From NCBI RefSeq assembly GCF_963678635.1, contig NW_026970824.1, positions 195,001 to 259,000 on the forward strand: a DNA stretch of 64,000 nucleotides, written 5' to 3'. This stretch comes from Symsagittifera roscoffensis (Eukaryota > Xenacoelomorpha > Acoela > Convolutidae). Every line of letters starts with the position of its first letter. The first letter of the stretch is position 1. Position numbers and translations under genes: made by a program. The notes beneath the pieces are model-generated. The model searched no databases. It saw only the letters and a list, made by a program, of their open reading frames with translations, and was not told the DNA's origin. This document shows positions 12,401 to 25,013 of the stretch, piece after piece.

Positions 12401-13770
12401 TCATTTGAGAGTGTTGAAAAATGAACATTGTAAGGAATCTTTGTTGTTCAGTGGTATAATTTGATTTTGGAACGTTGGTTTAAAAAAGATGTTTTTGAAA
12501 AAATGTCCGTGTTTGGTTTTGAATCACTAGCTATCTTATCGTTTGATACTTCTTCATTGAGGATTATAACTTGACATTTACCTAATAATTTTAAGATGTT
12601 ATCTACTCTATATGCTATTTCTATTGTAGGAGAAACTATTGCATTGGTTTCACAATATCCTAAAAGTCCCAGGGTGTAATGTTATTGTATATGAAGAAAG
12701 GATGAATACGTGCAAGGAAACTATATCTAAACTTGTCTTTTTTGTGTATTTGATGATGAGATTGTTACTCGAAAAAATTTATGGATTCGTTTGAGTTCAA
12801 GATCAGTCATATATAGTCGTTGTTCATTTTGAACGATGTTGTATTGATGGAATGCACTTATTGAGAAATTTTATACTTGTTCTGATAATAATTTCAAATG
12901 ATTTCGTTCTTGGTTGTATATTAGGTAAAATTTGGAAAAAATGGAGCTTTTCTATTTAATCTTTGAACAAATGTTACTGGTGTATTACCCAATTTTTTGT
13001 CATCGTTTAATTGTATTTTACTATTTAGAATAATAAAATTGGTAATAAATTAAGTAATGAAATGGATTCAGACGATATTGTCTGTGATATGAAATGTGTG
13101 TTTGAAAGGTTGATTTATTAGTTTGTTTTTTCCCTCAATCGTGTGGGAACGAAAAGAATTTGAATGTTTCCATAGTTTGGTAAACTTGATCCATGTGATG
13201 TAACAAATTTGCTTGAAGTCTTTGATGGTAACAAACTTGGTTGTAGAGTTTGTATTTCATTCCATGTGGGATTATTTTTGATATTTCATTCTGCTCCCGA
13301 GTCTATGAAGAAATGAATTTCAAGGTCTGGTCATTAAAATTTTTTGCTTTTTGGACTTTCTGAGAGAAGTGGAATTATCCAAATTTTTCTTTGAGTGGTT
13401 GTATCCTAATTGTTGTATTTTGATAAATGTTACTCGTATTTGAACTTTACTTGAGTTCTTGTTCGGTGTAATCTCTTAAATTTTGTGTTTTGTTGTTTTA
13501 TCGAAATTATTTAAATTTTCATTATTTTGCTAAAAATTCCATTGGTGTTTCGTATTCAATTTCAATGTGAAGAATGTTTTTTGAAAGCGTGTTTTCTGTT
13601 TCGCTCTCATCATCTGTGGATTCAAATTTTATGTGATTTAGTTCTAATTTTAATTTTTCTGTGTTATCAATACCGGGAGGATCTGATTGGAATACTTCAG
13701 TTGATTGTATCTGACTAATTTGTTTTTGATGTTTAGGTGTACTGCTTCTACAGTTTTGCTGTGAATTTTC
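9455..13770 (-). repeat. Array unit 1
   Basis: Unit 1 is the leftmost unit and includes about 215 bp at its left edge that only unit 5 shares. RNase H-like sequence appears near 10,030-10,420 and again at 11,079-11,363 (DAPNFGIGAALLQS; ECTAIIYTLREYE). RT-like sequence fills about 11,400-12,430, and the protease motif lies near 13,300. It joins the integrase side of element A directly and is broken. Confidence 0.85.
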
Positions 13771-16700
13771 GTATGTTATCTAGAAGGTCATGTAGATTAA
13801 AAACATGATTTTTTGTGCATTTTGAATCTAAATTTGGAAGTCTTGATAATTTTAACTTATCAGTTAAGTTTTTTTTCTCTAATAAGGGAATAGGTGTTTC
13901 CTATACATTTTTGTTTAAGTGGTTTTTGTGTTGTATAATTTTTGATCCATAATGAAAATGATATCGATTTAAATGTAGAGTTTCGTTACAAATCTACATC
14001 GTAAGGATTGTTGTGGCAATATAGATATAGTGAAAACTGCTGTAAATTAGTTATTTGTGCAATATCAAGATCGGTTTTCACTTCATATTTTCATTCTAAT
14101 TGTGATGACTTTTCATCCTTTGCGAGGAAGGGTTTTACGTTTTGTGGTATTTCTACTGTCGTTTTCCTTGTTATTATTTAGGGTGTTGTGTTTCGATTGA
14201 GTGTCTCTGGTAATGCAAGAACTTTTCCTGCAGTCCAGACTATCTGTAAGTTTGGGACTTGATTAGAATTAGTTGAAATCGATAGACTCTATGGTTTGCT
14301 TTGGTTTTTGGGTAAATCAGAAAAAATTATGTTTATGAGCTTATGATCTGTAAATAGAACTGTTGGATGTTTTGATCAAAGGATTGAAAATTCATATTCT
14401 GCCAGAGTATATATTATAGCTGTACTTTCTCTCATAAGCGTGAAGCGTCCAAGTTCGGCTTGTGGAAATAGTCTTGATTTTGCTGAGAAACGATTCATTT
14501 TGTTTGTTCTTTTCTATACGAAACAATAAGTTTCTATTTGTGTTACAAAAATTGGTATTAAGATTTCTGTTCCAATTTTTTTAATTTTGTAGCTGGTGGG
14601 AATCGTGATTTATTTGTGCTTGAACATTTTGTATTTGTAATAGTTTTTAGCCATTTTCTGATAAAATTCGTGTGTTAATTATCTCTAATTAAAATCCAGT
14701 CTGTATGTGATGTGTTCCGAAGGCTAATTTAAAGATTCGTGGATGATTTAAATGACCTTCATCCTGCGTATGTAGTGGTACGTTGTAACAAACTGATTCT
14801 TTTGTAGGTTGACAATAACCTTGTGATTTTCTTGAGGAATTGCAGTGAAAATTATTGGTTTCCGAGGAAAATGTTGTAAATTAATTAGTTGTGCATAATC
14901 AGGGTCGGTTTTTGATGGATATTTGCATTCTAATTGTGGTGAAATTTTGACCTTTGCAAAGAGAATTTTTTCATTTTCCGGTATTTTTACTGTCGTTCTT
15001 TTTGTTTATAAGTCGGTTGGTGTGTTTCGACTGAGTGTATCTGGTAAGGCAAGATTTTTTCCTGTAGTCCAGACTGTATGTAAATTTGTGATTTTCATAA
15101 AAATTAGTTAAAATCGATAAACTGCAAGGTTTGGATTTGATTTTTGTGTAAATGAGAAAATTATCTGTTTATAATTTGTAAATAGAACTGTTGGATGTTT
15201 TGATCCAAGGATTAAAATTTCATACTCTCTCAGAGTGTATATTATAGCTGTACTTTCTCTCATAAGCGTAGAAAGTCTAAGTTCGGCTTGTAGATTTAGT
15301 CTTGAATTTGCTGATATACGATTCATTTTGTTTGTTCCTTTATGTGATTGTAATAATGCTGCGCCGATTCCAAAGTTTGGGGCGTCGCACAAGGCATAAA
15401 TTGGTTAATTTGGATCTGGGATCGTTTTTGATATTCGTTCGGTGAGAAGTTTTTTCAGTTCATCAAATCGATTTTGGTGTTCCGTCGTCCATTCGTTATG
15501 AATTTGTTGTCTGATATTATTTTAAAATGGTCTTAAACTTAGTTGACTTTTATATACCTACATAAAAAGTTTAGCATTCCTAAAATTTCTTAGATTTTCT
15601 TTTTATTTGATAGAGGTTGAAGTCTTATAATTGCGTCTATGCGATATTTTTATGGAGTGATTGTGTTTTCTTCGATAATATGTCCCAGGAACTTAACACG
15701 GGTGTGAAAGAAGTGTGAAGTGAGCTGTTTTCATGTTTTCTCTAAGTAGTGTTTGGTGATTTTTTTCCAATACTTTGAACATTTTGTGTTTTGTTTGCAA
15801 TTGCATGAAAAAACAGTCTAATTAGGTTATGGTTTTCTTGCTGAAAGTAAGTGGTCGGACAACTTTACTTATAAATGCTGAAAAAGCTGCTGGTCCTATG
15901 GAGATTCCACAAAAAAGTCTATTCAAAGTCTATTGTTGATTTCCAATAACGAAATGTGTTAAGTGTCGTGATTGCTCATCTAGTGGCAGTTGATTATGTG
16001 GGATGTTCATATTAGCTGTTGTGAAGTTTTGTCTGTTTATTTTAGTATGGATTAGTTGAATTAGTTCTATAGGTAAATTAAATTTAGATTCATCAATGAG
16101 TGATTTGAGGTATCTAGCTTCTAAAACAACCTTTAATGATTCTCCTTTAGTTAGAATAATAACGGGATGTGTGAATGTGTTTCCTTTTGGTTGTTCTTCT
16201 GTGTTATCTGGGGAAATGGTTTCGTTTTATTCTAAGTTAACTAGTAACCTATTGACTTTATCTTTTAGATGAATTGGAACTTTACTTGTTTGTTGTTTTT
16301 TGAAAATTACGTCAAGCTTCAGAGGTAGGTGTAATGATGAAATTACTCTTCCAACATCAAACTTAGATGTGACATAAGCCATTTGCTATTTAAGCAGTTG
16401 TTCTGTTACTTGTTCGAATTGTTGTTGTGTCATTTGAGAGTGTTGAAAAATGAACATTGTAAGGAATCTTTGTTGTTCAGTGGTATAATTTGATTTTTGG
16501 AACGTTGGTTTAAAAAAGATGTTTTTGAAAAAATGTCCGTGTTTGATTTTGAATCACTAGCTATATTATCGTTTGATACTTCTTCATTGAGGATTATTAC
16601 TTGACATTTACCTAATAATTTTAAGATGTTATCTACTCTATATGCTATTTCTATTGTAGGAGAAACTATTGCATTGGTTTCACAATATCCTAAAAGTCCC

Positions 16701-17800
16701 AGGGTGTAATGTTATTGTATATGAAGAAAGGATGAATACGTGCAAGGAAACTATATCTAAACTTGTCTTTTTTGTGTATTTGATGATGAGATTGTTACTC
16801 GAAAAAATTTATGGATTCGTTTGAGTTCAAGATCAGTCATATATAGTCGTTGTTCATTTTGAACGATGTTGTATTGATGGAATGCACTTATTGAGAAATT
16901 TTAAACTTGTTCTGATAATAATTTCAAATGATTTCGTTCTTGGTTGTATATTAGGTAAAATTTGGAAAAAATGGAGCTTTTCTATTTAATCTTTGAACAA
17001 ATGCTACTGGTGTATTACCCATTCTTTTGTCATCCTTTAATTGTATTTTACTATTTAGAATAATAAAATTGGTAATAAATTAAGTAATGAAATGGATTCA
17101 GACGATATTGTCTGTGATATGAAATGTGTGTTTGAAAGGTTGATTTATTAGTTTGTTTTTTCTCTCAATCGTGTGGGAACGAAAAGAATTTGAATGTTTC
17201 CATAGTTTGGTAAACTTGATCCATGTGATGTAACAAATTTGCTTGAAGTCTTTGATGGTAACAAACTTGGTTGTAGAGTTTGTATTTCATTCCATGTGGG
17301 ATTATTTTTGATATTTCATTCTGCTCCCGAGTCTATGAAGAAATGAATTTCAAGGTCTGGTCATTAAAATTTTTTGCTTTTTGGACTTTCTGAGAGAAGT
17401 GGAATTGTCCAAGTTTTTCATTGAGTGGTTGTATCCTAATTGTTGTATTTTGATAAATGTTACTCGTATTTGAACTTTACTTGAGTTCTTGTTCGGTGTA
17501 ATCTTTTATATTTTGTGTTTTGTTGTTTTATCGAAATTATTTAAATTTTCATTATTTTGCTAAAAATTCCATTGGTGTTTCGTATTCAATTTCAATGTGA
17601 AGAATGTTTTTTGAAAGCGTGTTTTCTGTTTCGCTCTCATCATCTGTGGATTCAAATTTTATGTGATTTAGTTCTAATTTTAATTTTTCTGTGTTATCAA
17701 TACCGGGAGGATCTGATTGGAATACTTCAGTTGATTGTATCTGATTAATTTCTTTTTGATGTTTAGGTGTACTGCTTCTTCAGTTTTGCTGTGAATTTTC
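13771..17800 (-). repeat. Array unit 2
   Basis: Unit 2 is full length at 4,030 bp. It has the same layout as unit 1, with RNase H copies at about 14,110-14,500 and 15,108-15,392, RT at about 15,430-16,460 and the protease motif near 17,330. A short plus-strand reading frame at 17,557 is identical to those at 13,527 and 20,867, which is a sign of recent copying and not of a gene. Broken. Confidence 0.85.
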
Positions 17801-20800
17801 GTATGTTATCTAGAGGGTCATGTAGATTAAAAACATGATTTTTTGTGCATTTTGAATCTAAATTTGGAGGTCTTGATAAATTTAATTTATCAGTTAAGTT
17901 TTTTTTCTCTAATAAGGGAATAGGTGTTTCCTATACATTTTTGTTTAAGTGGTTTTTGTGTTGTATAATTTTTGATCCATAATGAATATGATATCGATTT
18001 AAATGTAGAGTTTCGTTACAAATCTACATCGTAAGGATTGTTGTGGCAATACAGATATAGTGAAAACTGCTGTAAATTAGTTATTTGTGCAATATCAAGA
18101 TCGGTTTTCACTTCATATTTTCATTCTAATTGTGATGACCTTTCGTCCTTTGCGAGGAAGGGTTTTACGTTTTGTGGTATTTCTACTGTCGTTTTCCTTG
18201 TTATTATTTAGGGTGTTGTGTTTCGATTGAGTGTCTCTGGTAATGCAAGAACTTTTCCTGCAGTCCAGACTATCTGTAAGTTTGGGACTTGATTAGAATT
18301 AGTTGAAATCGATAGACTCTGTGGTTTGCTTTGGTTTTTGGTTAAATCAGAAAAAATTATGTTTATGAGCTTATGATCTGTAAATAGAACTGTTGGATGT
18401 TTTGATCAAAGGATTGAAAATTCATATTCTGCCAGAGTATATATTATAGCTGTACTTTCTCTCATAAGCGTGAAGCGTCCAAGTTCGGCTTGTGGAAATA
18501 GTCTTGATTTTGCTGAGAAACGATTCATTTTGTTTGTTCTTTTCTATACGAAACAATAAGTTTCTATTTGTGTTACAAAAATTGGTATTAAGATTTCTGT
18601 TCCAATTTTTTTAATTTTGTAGCTGGTGGTAATCGTGATTTATTTGTGCTTGAACATTTTGTATTTGTAATAGTTTTTAGCCATTTTCTGATAAAATTCA
18701 TGTGTTAATTATCTCTAATTAAAATCGAGTCTGAATGTGATGTGTTCCGAAGGCTAATTTAAAGATTCGTGGATGATTTAAATGACCTTCATCCTGCGTA
18801 TGTAGTGGTACATTGTAACAAACTGATTCTTTTGTAGGTTGACAATAACCTTGTGATTTTCTTGAGGATTTGCAGTGAAAATTATTGGTTTCCGAGGAAA
18901 ATGTTGTAAATTAATTAGTTGTGCATAATCAGGGTCTGTTTTTGATGCATATTTGCATTCTAATTGTGGTGAAATTTTGACCTTTGCAAGGAGAATTTTT
19001 TCATTTTCCGGTATTTTTACTGTCGTTCTTTTTGTTTATAAGTCGGTTGGTGTGTTTCGACTGAGTGTATCTGGTAAGGCAAGATTTTTTCCTGTAGTCC
19101 AGACTGTTTGTAAATTTGGGATTTTCATAAGAGTTAGTTGAAATCGATAAACTGCAAGGTTTGGATTTGATTTTTGTGTAAATGAGAAAATTATCTGTTT
19201 ATAATTTGTAAATAGAACTGTTTGATGTTTTGATCCAAGGATTAAAATTTCATACTCTCTCAGAGTGTATATTATAGCTGTACATTCTCTCATAAGCGTA
19301 GAAAGTCTAAGTTCGGCTTGTAGATTTGGTCTTGAATTTGCTGATATACGATTCATTTTGTTTGTTCCTCTATGTGATTGTAATAATGCTGCGCCGATTC
19401 CAAAGTTTGGGGCGTCGCACAAGGCATAAATTGGTTAATCTGGATCTGGGTTCGTAGTTGATATTCGTTCGGTGAGAAGTGTTTTCAGTTGTTCAAATCG
19501 GTTTTGGTGTTCCGTCGTCCATTCATTATGAATTTGTTGTCTGATATTATTTTAAAATGGTTTTAAACTTAGTTGAGCTTTATATACCTACAAAAAAAGT
19601 TTAGCATTCCTAAAAATTCTTAGATTTTCTTTTTATTTGATAGAGGTTGAAGTCTTATAATTGCGTCTATGCGATATTTTTATAGAGTGATTGTGTTTTC
19701 TTCGATAATATGTCCCAGGAACTTAACACGGGTGTGAAAGAAGTGTGAAGTGAGCTGTTTTCATGTTTTCTCTAAGTAGTGTTTGGTGATTTTTTTCCAA
19801 TACTTTGAACATTTTGTGTTTTGTTTGCGATTGCATGAAAAATTATCCCTGTTTGGTTTTGAATCACTAGCTATATTATCGTTTGATACTTCTTCATTGA
19901 GGATTATTACTTGACATTTACCTAATAATTTTAAGATGTTATCTACTCTATATGCTATTTCTATTGTAGGAGAAACTATTGCATTGGTTTCACAATATCC
20001 TAAAAGTCCCAGGGTGTAATGTTATTGTATATGAAGAAAGGATGAATACGTGCAAGGAAACTATATCTAAACTTGTCTTTTTTGTGTATTTGATGATGAG
20101 ATTGTTACTCGAAAAAATTTATGGATTCGTTTGAGTTCAAGATCAGTCATATATAGTCGTTGTTCATTTTGAACGATGTTGTATTGATGGAATGCACTTA
20201 TTGAGAAATTTTATACTTGTTCTGATAATAATTTCAAATGATTTCGTTCTTGGTTGTATATTAGGTAAAATTTGGAAAAAATGGAGCTTTTCTATTTAAT
20301 CTTTGAACAAATGCTACTGGTGTATTACCCATTCTTTTGTCATCCTTTAATTGTATTTTACTATTTAGAATAATAAAATTGGTAATAAATTAAGTAATGA
20401 AATGGACTCAGACGATATTGTCTGTGATATGAAATGTGTGTTTGAAAGGTTGATTTATTAGTTTGTTTTTTCCCTCAATCGTGTGGGAACGAAAAGAATT
20501 TGAATGTTTCCATAGTTTGGTAAACTTGATCCATGTGATGTAACAAATTTGCTTGAAGTCTTTGATGGTAACAAACTTGGTTGTAGAGTTTGTATTTCAT
20601 TCCATGTGGGATTATTTTTGATATTTCATTCTGCTCCCGAGTCTATGAAGAAATGAATTTCAAGGTCTGGTCATTAAAATTTTTTGCTTTTTGGACTTTC
20701 TGAGAGAAGTGGAATTGTCCAAATTTTTCATTGAGTGGTTGTATCCTAATTGTTGTATTTTGATAAATGTTACTCGTATTTGAACTTTACTTGAGTTCTT

Positions 20801-21110
20801 GTTCGGTGTAATCTTTTATATTTTGTGTTTTGTTGTTTTATCGAAATTATTTAAATTTTCATTATTTTGCTAAAAATTCCATTGGTGTTTCGTATTCAAT
20901 TTCAGTGTGAAGAATGTTTTTTGAAAGCGTGTTTTCTGTTTCGCTCTCATCATCTGTGGATTCAAATTTTATGTGATTTAGTTCTAATTTTAATTTTTCT
21001 GTGTTATCAATACCGGGAGGATCTGATTGGAATACTTCAGTTGATTGTATCTGATTAATTTCTTTTTGATGTTTAGGTGTACTGCTTCTACAGTTTTGCT
21101 GTGAATTTTC
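17801..21110 (-). repeat. Array unit 3 (short unit)
   Basis: Unit 3 has the same borders as unit 2 but is only about 3.3 kb. The RNase H copy at 19,036-19,422 continues into a linker with LPDTLSRNTPTDL, matching the conserved ADxLSR end of the Ty3/gypsy RNase H/connection region. The protease motif lies near 20,640. It is otherwise nearly identical to units 2 and 4. Broken. Confidence 0.85.
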
Positions 21111-24100
21111 GTATGTTATCTAGAGGGTTATGTAGATTAAAAACATGATTTTTTGTGCATTTTGAATCTAAATTTGGAGGTCTTGATAAATTTAACTTAT
21201 CAGTTAAGTTTTTTTTCTCTAATAAGGGAATAGGTGTTTCCTATACATTTTTGCTTAAGTGGTTTTTGTGTTGTATAATTTTTGATCCATAATGAATATG
21301 ATATCGATTTAAATGTAGAGTTTCGTTACAAATCTACATCGTAAGGATTGTTGTGGCAATACAGATATAGTGAAAACTGCTGTAAATTAGTTATTTGTGC
21401 AATATCAAGATCGGTTTTCACTTCATATTTTCATTCTAATTGTGATGACCTTTCGTCCTTTGCGAGGAAGGGTTTTACGTTTTGTGGTATTTCTACTGTC
21501 GTTTTCCTTGTTATTATTTAGGGTGTTGTGTTTCGATTGAGTGTCTCTGGTAATGCAAGAACTTTTCCTGCAGTCCAGACTATCTGTAAGTTTGGGACTT
21601 GATTAGAATTAGTTGAAATCGATAGACTCTATGGTTTGCTTTGGTTTTTGGTTAAATCAGAAAAAATTATGTTTATGAGCTTATGATCTGTAAATAGAAC
21701 TGTTGGATGTTTTGATCAAAGGATTGAAAATTCATATTCTGCCAGAGTATATATTATAGCTGTACTTTCTCTCATAAGCGTGAAGCGTCCAAGTTCGGCT
21801 TGTGGAAATAGTCTTGATTTTGCTGAGAAACGATTCATTTTGTTTGTTCTTTTCTATACGAAACAATAAGTTTCTATTTGTGTTACAAAAAATGGTATTA
21901 AGATTTCTGTTCCAATTTTTTTAATTTTGTAGCTGGTGGGAATCGTGATTTATTTGTGCTTGAACATTTTGTATTTGTAATAGTTTTTAGCCATTTTCTG
22001 ATAAAATTTGTTAATTATCTCTAATTAAAATCGAGTCTGTATGTGATGTGTTCCGAAGGCTAATTTAAAGATTCGTGGATGATTTAAATGACCTTCATCC
22101 TGCGTATGTAGTGGTACATTGTAACAAACTGATTCTTTTGTAGGTTGACAATAACCTTGTGATTTTCTTGAGGATTTGCAGTGAAAATTATTGGTTTCCG
22201 AGGAAAATGTTGTAAATTAATTAGTTGTGCATAATCAGGGTCGGTTTTTGATGGATATTTGCATTCTAATTGTGGTGAAATTTTGACCTTTGCAAAGAGA
22301 ATTTTTTCATTTTCCGGTATTTTTACTGTCGTTCTTTTTGTTTATAAGTCGGTTGGTGTGTTTCGACTGAGTGTATCTGGTAAGGCAAGACTTTTTCCTG
22401 TAGTCCAGACTGTATGTATTTAAATTTGGGATTTTCATAAGAGTTAGTTGAAATCGATAAACTGCAAGGTTTGGATTTGATTTTTGTGTAAATGAGAAAA
22501 TTATCTGTTTATAATTTGTAAATAGAACTGTTTGATGTTTTGATCCAAGGATTAAAATTTCATACTCTCTCAGAGTGTATATTATAGCTGTACATTCTCT
22601 CATAAGCGTAGAAAGTGTAAGTTCGGCTTGTAGATTTGGTCTTGAATTTGCTGATATACGATTCATTTTGTTTGTTCCTCTATGTGATTGTAATAATGCT
22701 GCGCCGATTCCAAAGTTTGGGGCGTCGCACAAGGCATAAATTGGTTAATCTGGATCTGGGTTCGTAGTTGATATTCGTTCGGTGAGAAGTGTTTTCAGTT
22801 GTTCAAATCGGTTTTGGTGTTCCGTCGTCCATTCATTATGAATTTGTTGTCTGATATTATTTTAAAATGGTTTTAAACTTAGTTGAGTTTTATATACCTA
22901 CAAAAAAAGTTTAGCATTCCTAAAAATTCTTAGATTTTCTTTTTATTTGATAGAGGTTGAAGTCTTATAATTGCGTCTATGCGATATTTTTATAGAGTGA
23001 TTGTGTTTTCTTCGATAATATGTCCCAGGAACTTAACACGGGTGTAAAAGAAGTGTGAAGTGAGCTGTTTTCACGTTTTCTCTAAGTAGTGTTTGGTGTT
23101 TTTTTCCAATACTTTGAACATTTTGTGTTTTGTTTGCGATTGCATGAAAAAATAGTCTAATTAGGTTATAACTTTCTTGCTGAAAGTAAGTGGTCGGACA
23201 ATTTTACTTATAAATGCTGAAAAAGCTGCTGGTCCTATGGAGATTCCATAAAAAAGTCTATTCAATTAGTATTGTTGATTTCCAATAACGAAATGTGTTA
23301 AGTGTCGTGATTAGTCATCTAGTGGCAGTTGATTATGTGGGATGTTCATATTAGCTGTTGTCAAGTTTTGTCTGTTTATTTTAGTATGGATTACTTGAAT
23401 TGGTTCTATAGGTAAATTAAAATTAGATTCATCAATGAGTGAATTGAGGTATCTAGCTTCTAAAACAACCTTTAATGATTCTCCTTTAGCGAGAATAATA
23501 ACGGGATGTGTGAATGTGTTTCCTTTTGGTTGTTCTTCTGTGTTATCTGGGGAAATGGTTTCGTTTTGTTCTAAGTAATCTAGTAATCTATTGACTTTAT
23601 CTTTTAGATGAAGTGGAACTTTACTTGTTTGTTGTTTTTTAAAAATTACGTCAAGCTTCAGAGGTAGGTGTAATGATGAAATTACTCTTCCAACATCAAA
23701 CTTAGATGTGACATAAGCCATTTGGTATTTAAGCAGTTGTTCTGTTACTTGTTCGAATCGTTGTTGTGTAATTTGAGAGTGTTGAAAAACGAACATTGTA
23801 AGGAATCTTTGTTGTTCAGTGGTATAATTCGATTTTTGGAACGTTGGTTTAAAAAAGATGTTTTTGAAAAATTATCCCTGTTTGGTTTTGAATCACTAGC
23901 TATATTATCGTTTGATACTTCTTCATTGAGGATTATTACTTGACATTTAGCTAATAGTTTTAAGATGTTATCTACTCTATATGCTGTTTCTATTGTAGGA
24001 GAAACTATTGCATTGGTTTCACAATATCCTAAAAGTCCCAGGGTGTAAGGTTATTTTATATGAAGAAAGGGATGAATACGTGCAAGGAAACTATATCTAA

Positions 24101-25013
24101 ACTTGTCTTTTTTGTGTATTTGATGATGAGATTGTTACTCGAAAAAATTTATGAATTCGTTTGAGTTCAAGATCAGTCATAAATAGTTGTTGTTCATTTT
24201 GAACGATGTTGTATTGATGGAATGCACTTATTGAGAAATTTTATGCTTGTTCTGATAATAATTTAAAATGATTTCTTTCTTGGTTGTATATTAGAAAAAA
24301 TTTGGAAAAAAAGGAGCTTTTCTATTTAATCTTTGAACAAATGTTAGTGGTGTATTACCCATTCTTTTGTCATCCTTTAATTGTATTTTACTATTTAGAA
24401 TAATAAAATTGGTAATAAATTAAGTAATGAAAGGGATTCCGACGATATTGTCTGTGATATGAAATGTTTTTTTGAAAGGTTGATTTATTAGTTTGTTTTT
24501 TCCCTCAATCGTGTGGGAACGAAAAAAAATTGAGTGTTTCCATAGTTTGGTAAACTTGATCCATGTGATGTAACAAATTTGCTTGAAGTCTTTGATGGTA
24601 ACAAACTTGGTTGTAGAGTTTGTATTTCATTCCATGTGGGATTATTTTTGATATTTCATTCTGCTCCCGAGTCTATGAAGAAATGAATTTCAAGGTCTGG
24701 TCATTAAAATGTTTTGCTTTTTGGACTTTCTGAGAGAAGTGGAATTTTCCAAATTTTTCATTGAGTGGTTGTATCTTATTTGTTGTATTTTGATAAATGT
24801 TACTCGTATTTGAACTTTACTTCAGTTCTTGTTCGGTGTAATCTTTTATATTTTGTGTTTTGTTGTTTTATCGAAATTATTTAAATTTTCATTATTTTGC
24901 TAAAAATTCCATTGGTGTTTCGTATTCAATTTCAATGTGAAGAATGTTTTTTGAAAGCGTGTTTTCTGTTTCGCTCTCATCATCTGTGGATTCAAATTTT
25001 ATGTGATTTAGTT
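21111..25013 (-). repeat. Array unit 4
   Basis: RNase H copies lie at about 21,420-21,840 and 22,307-22,732. A 161-residue N-terminal RT stretch lies at 23,311-23,796 and contains SPDNTEEQPKGNTFTHPVII, equivalent to the conserved TxxSPWxSPVVxVxKK region, then LEARYLNSLI (for DYRxLN) and LPIEPI. The protease motif lies near 24,670. Its right border uses a different join from the other units. Broken. Confidence 0.85.

Noticed and set aside
13527-13718. Identical 63-residue plus-strand ORF in three array units
   Set aside because: Identity is due to recent copying of the units; on the other strand the same DNA is the gag-protease junction of element A.
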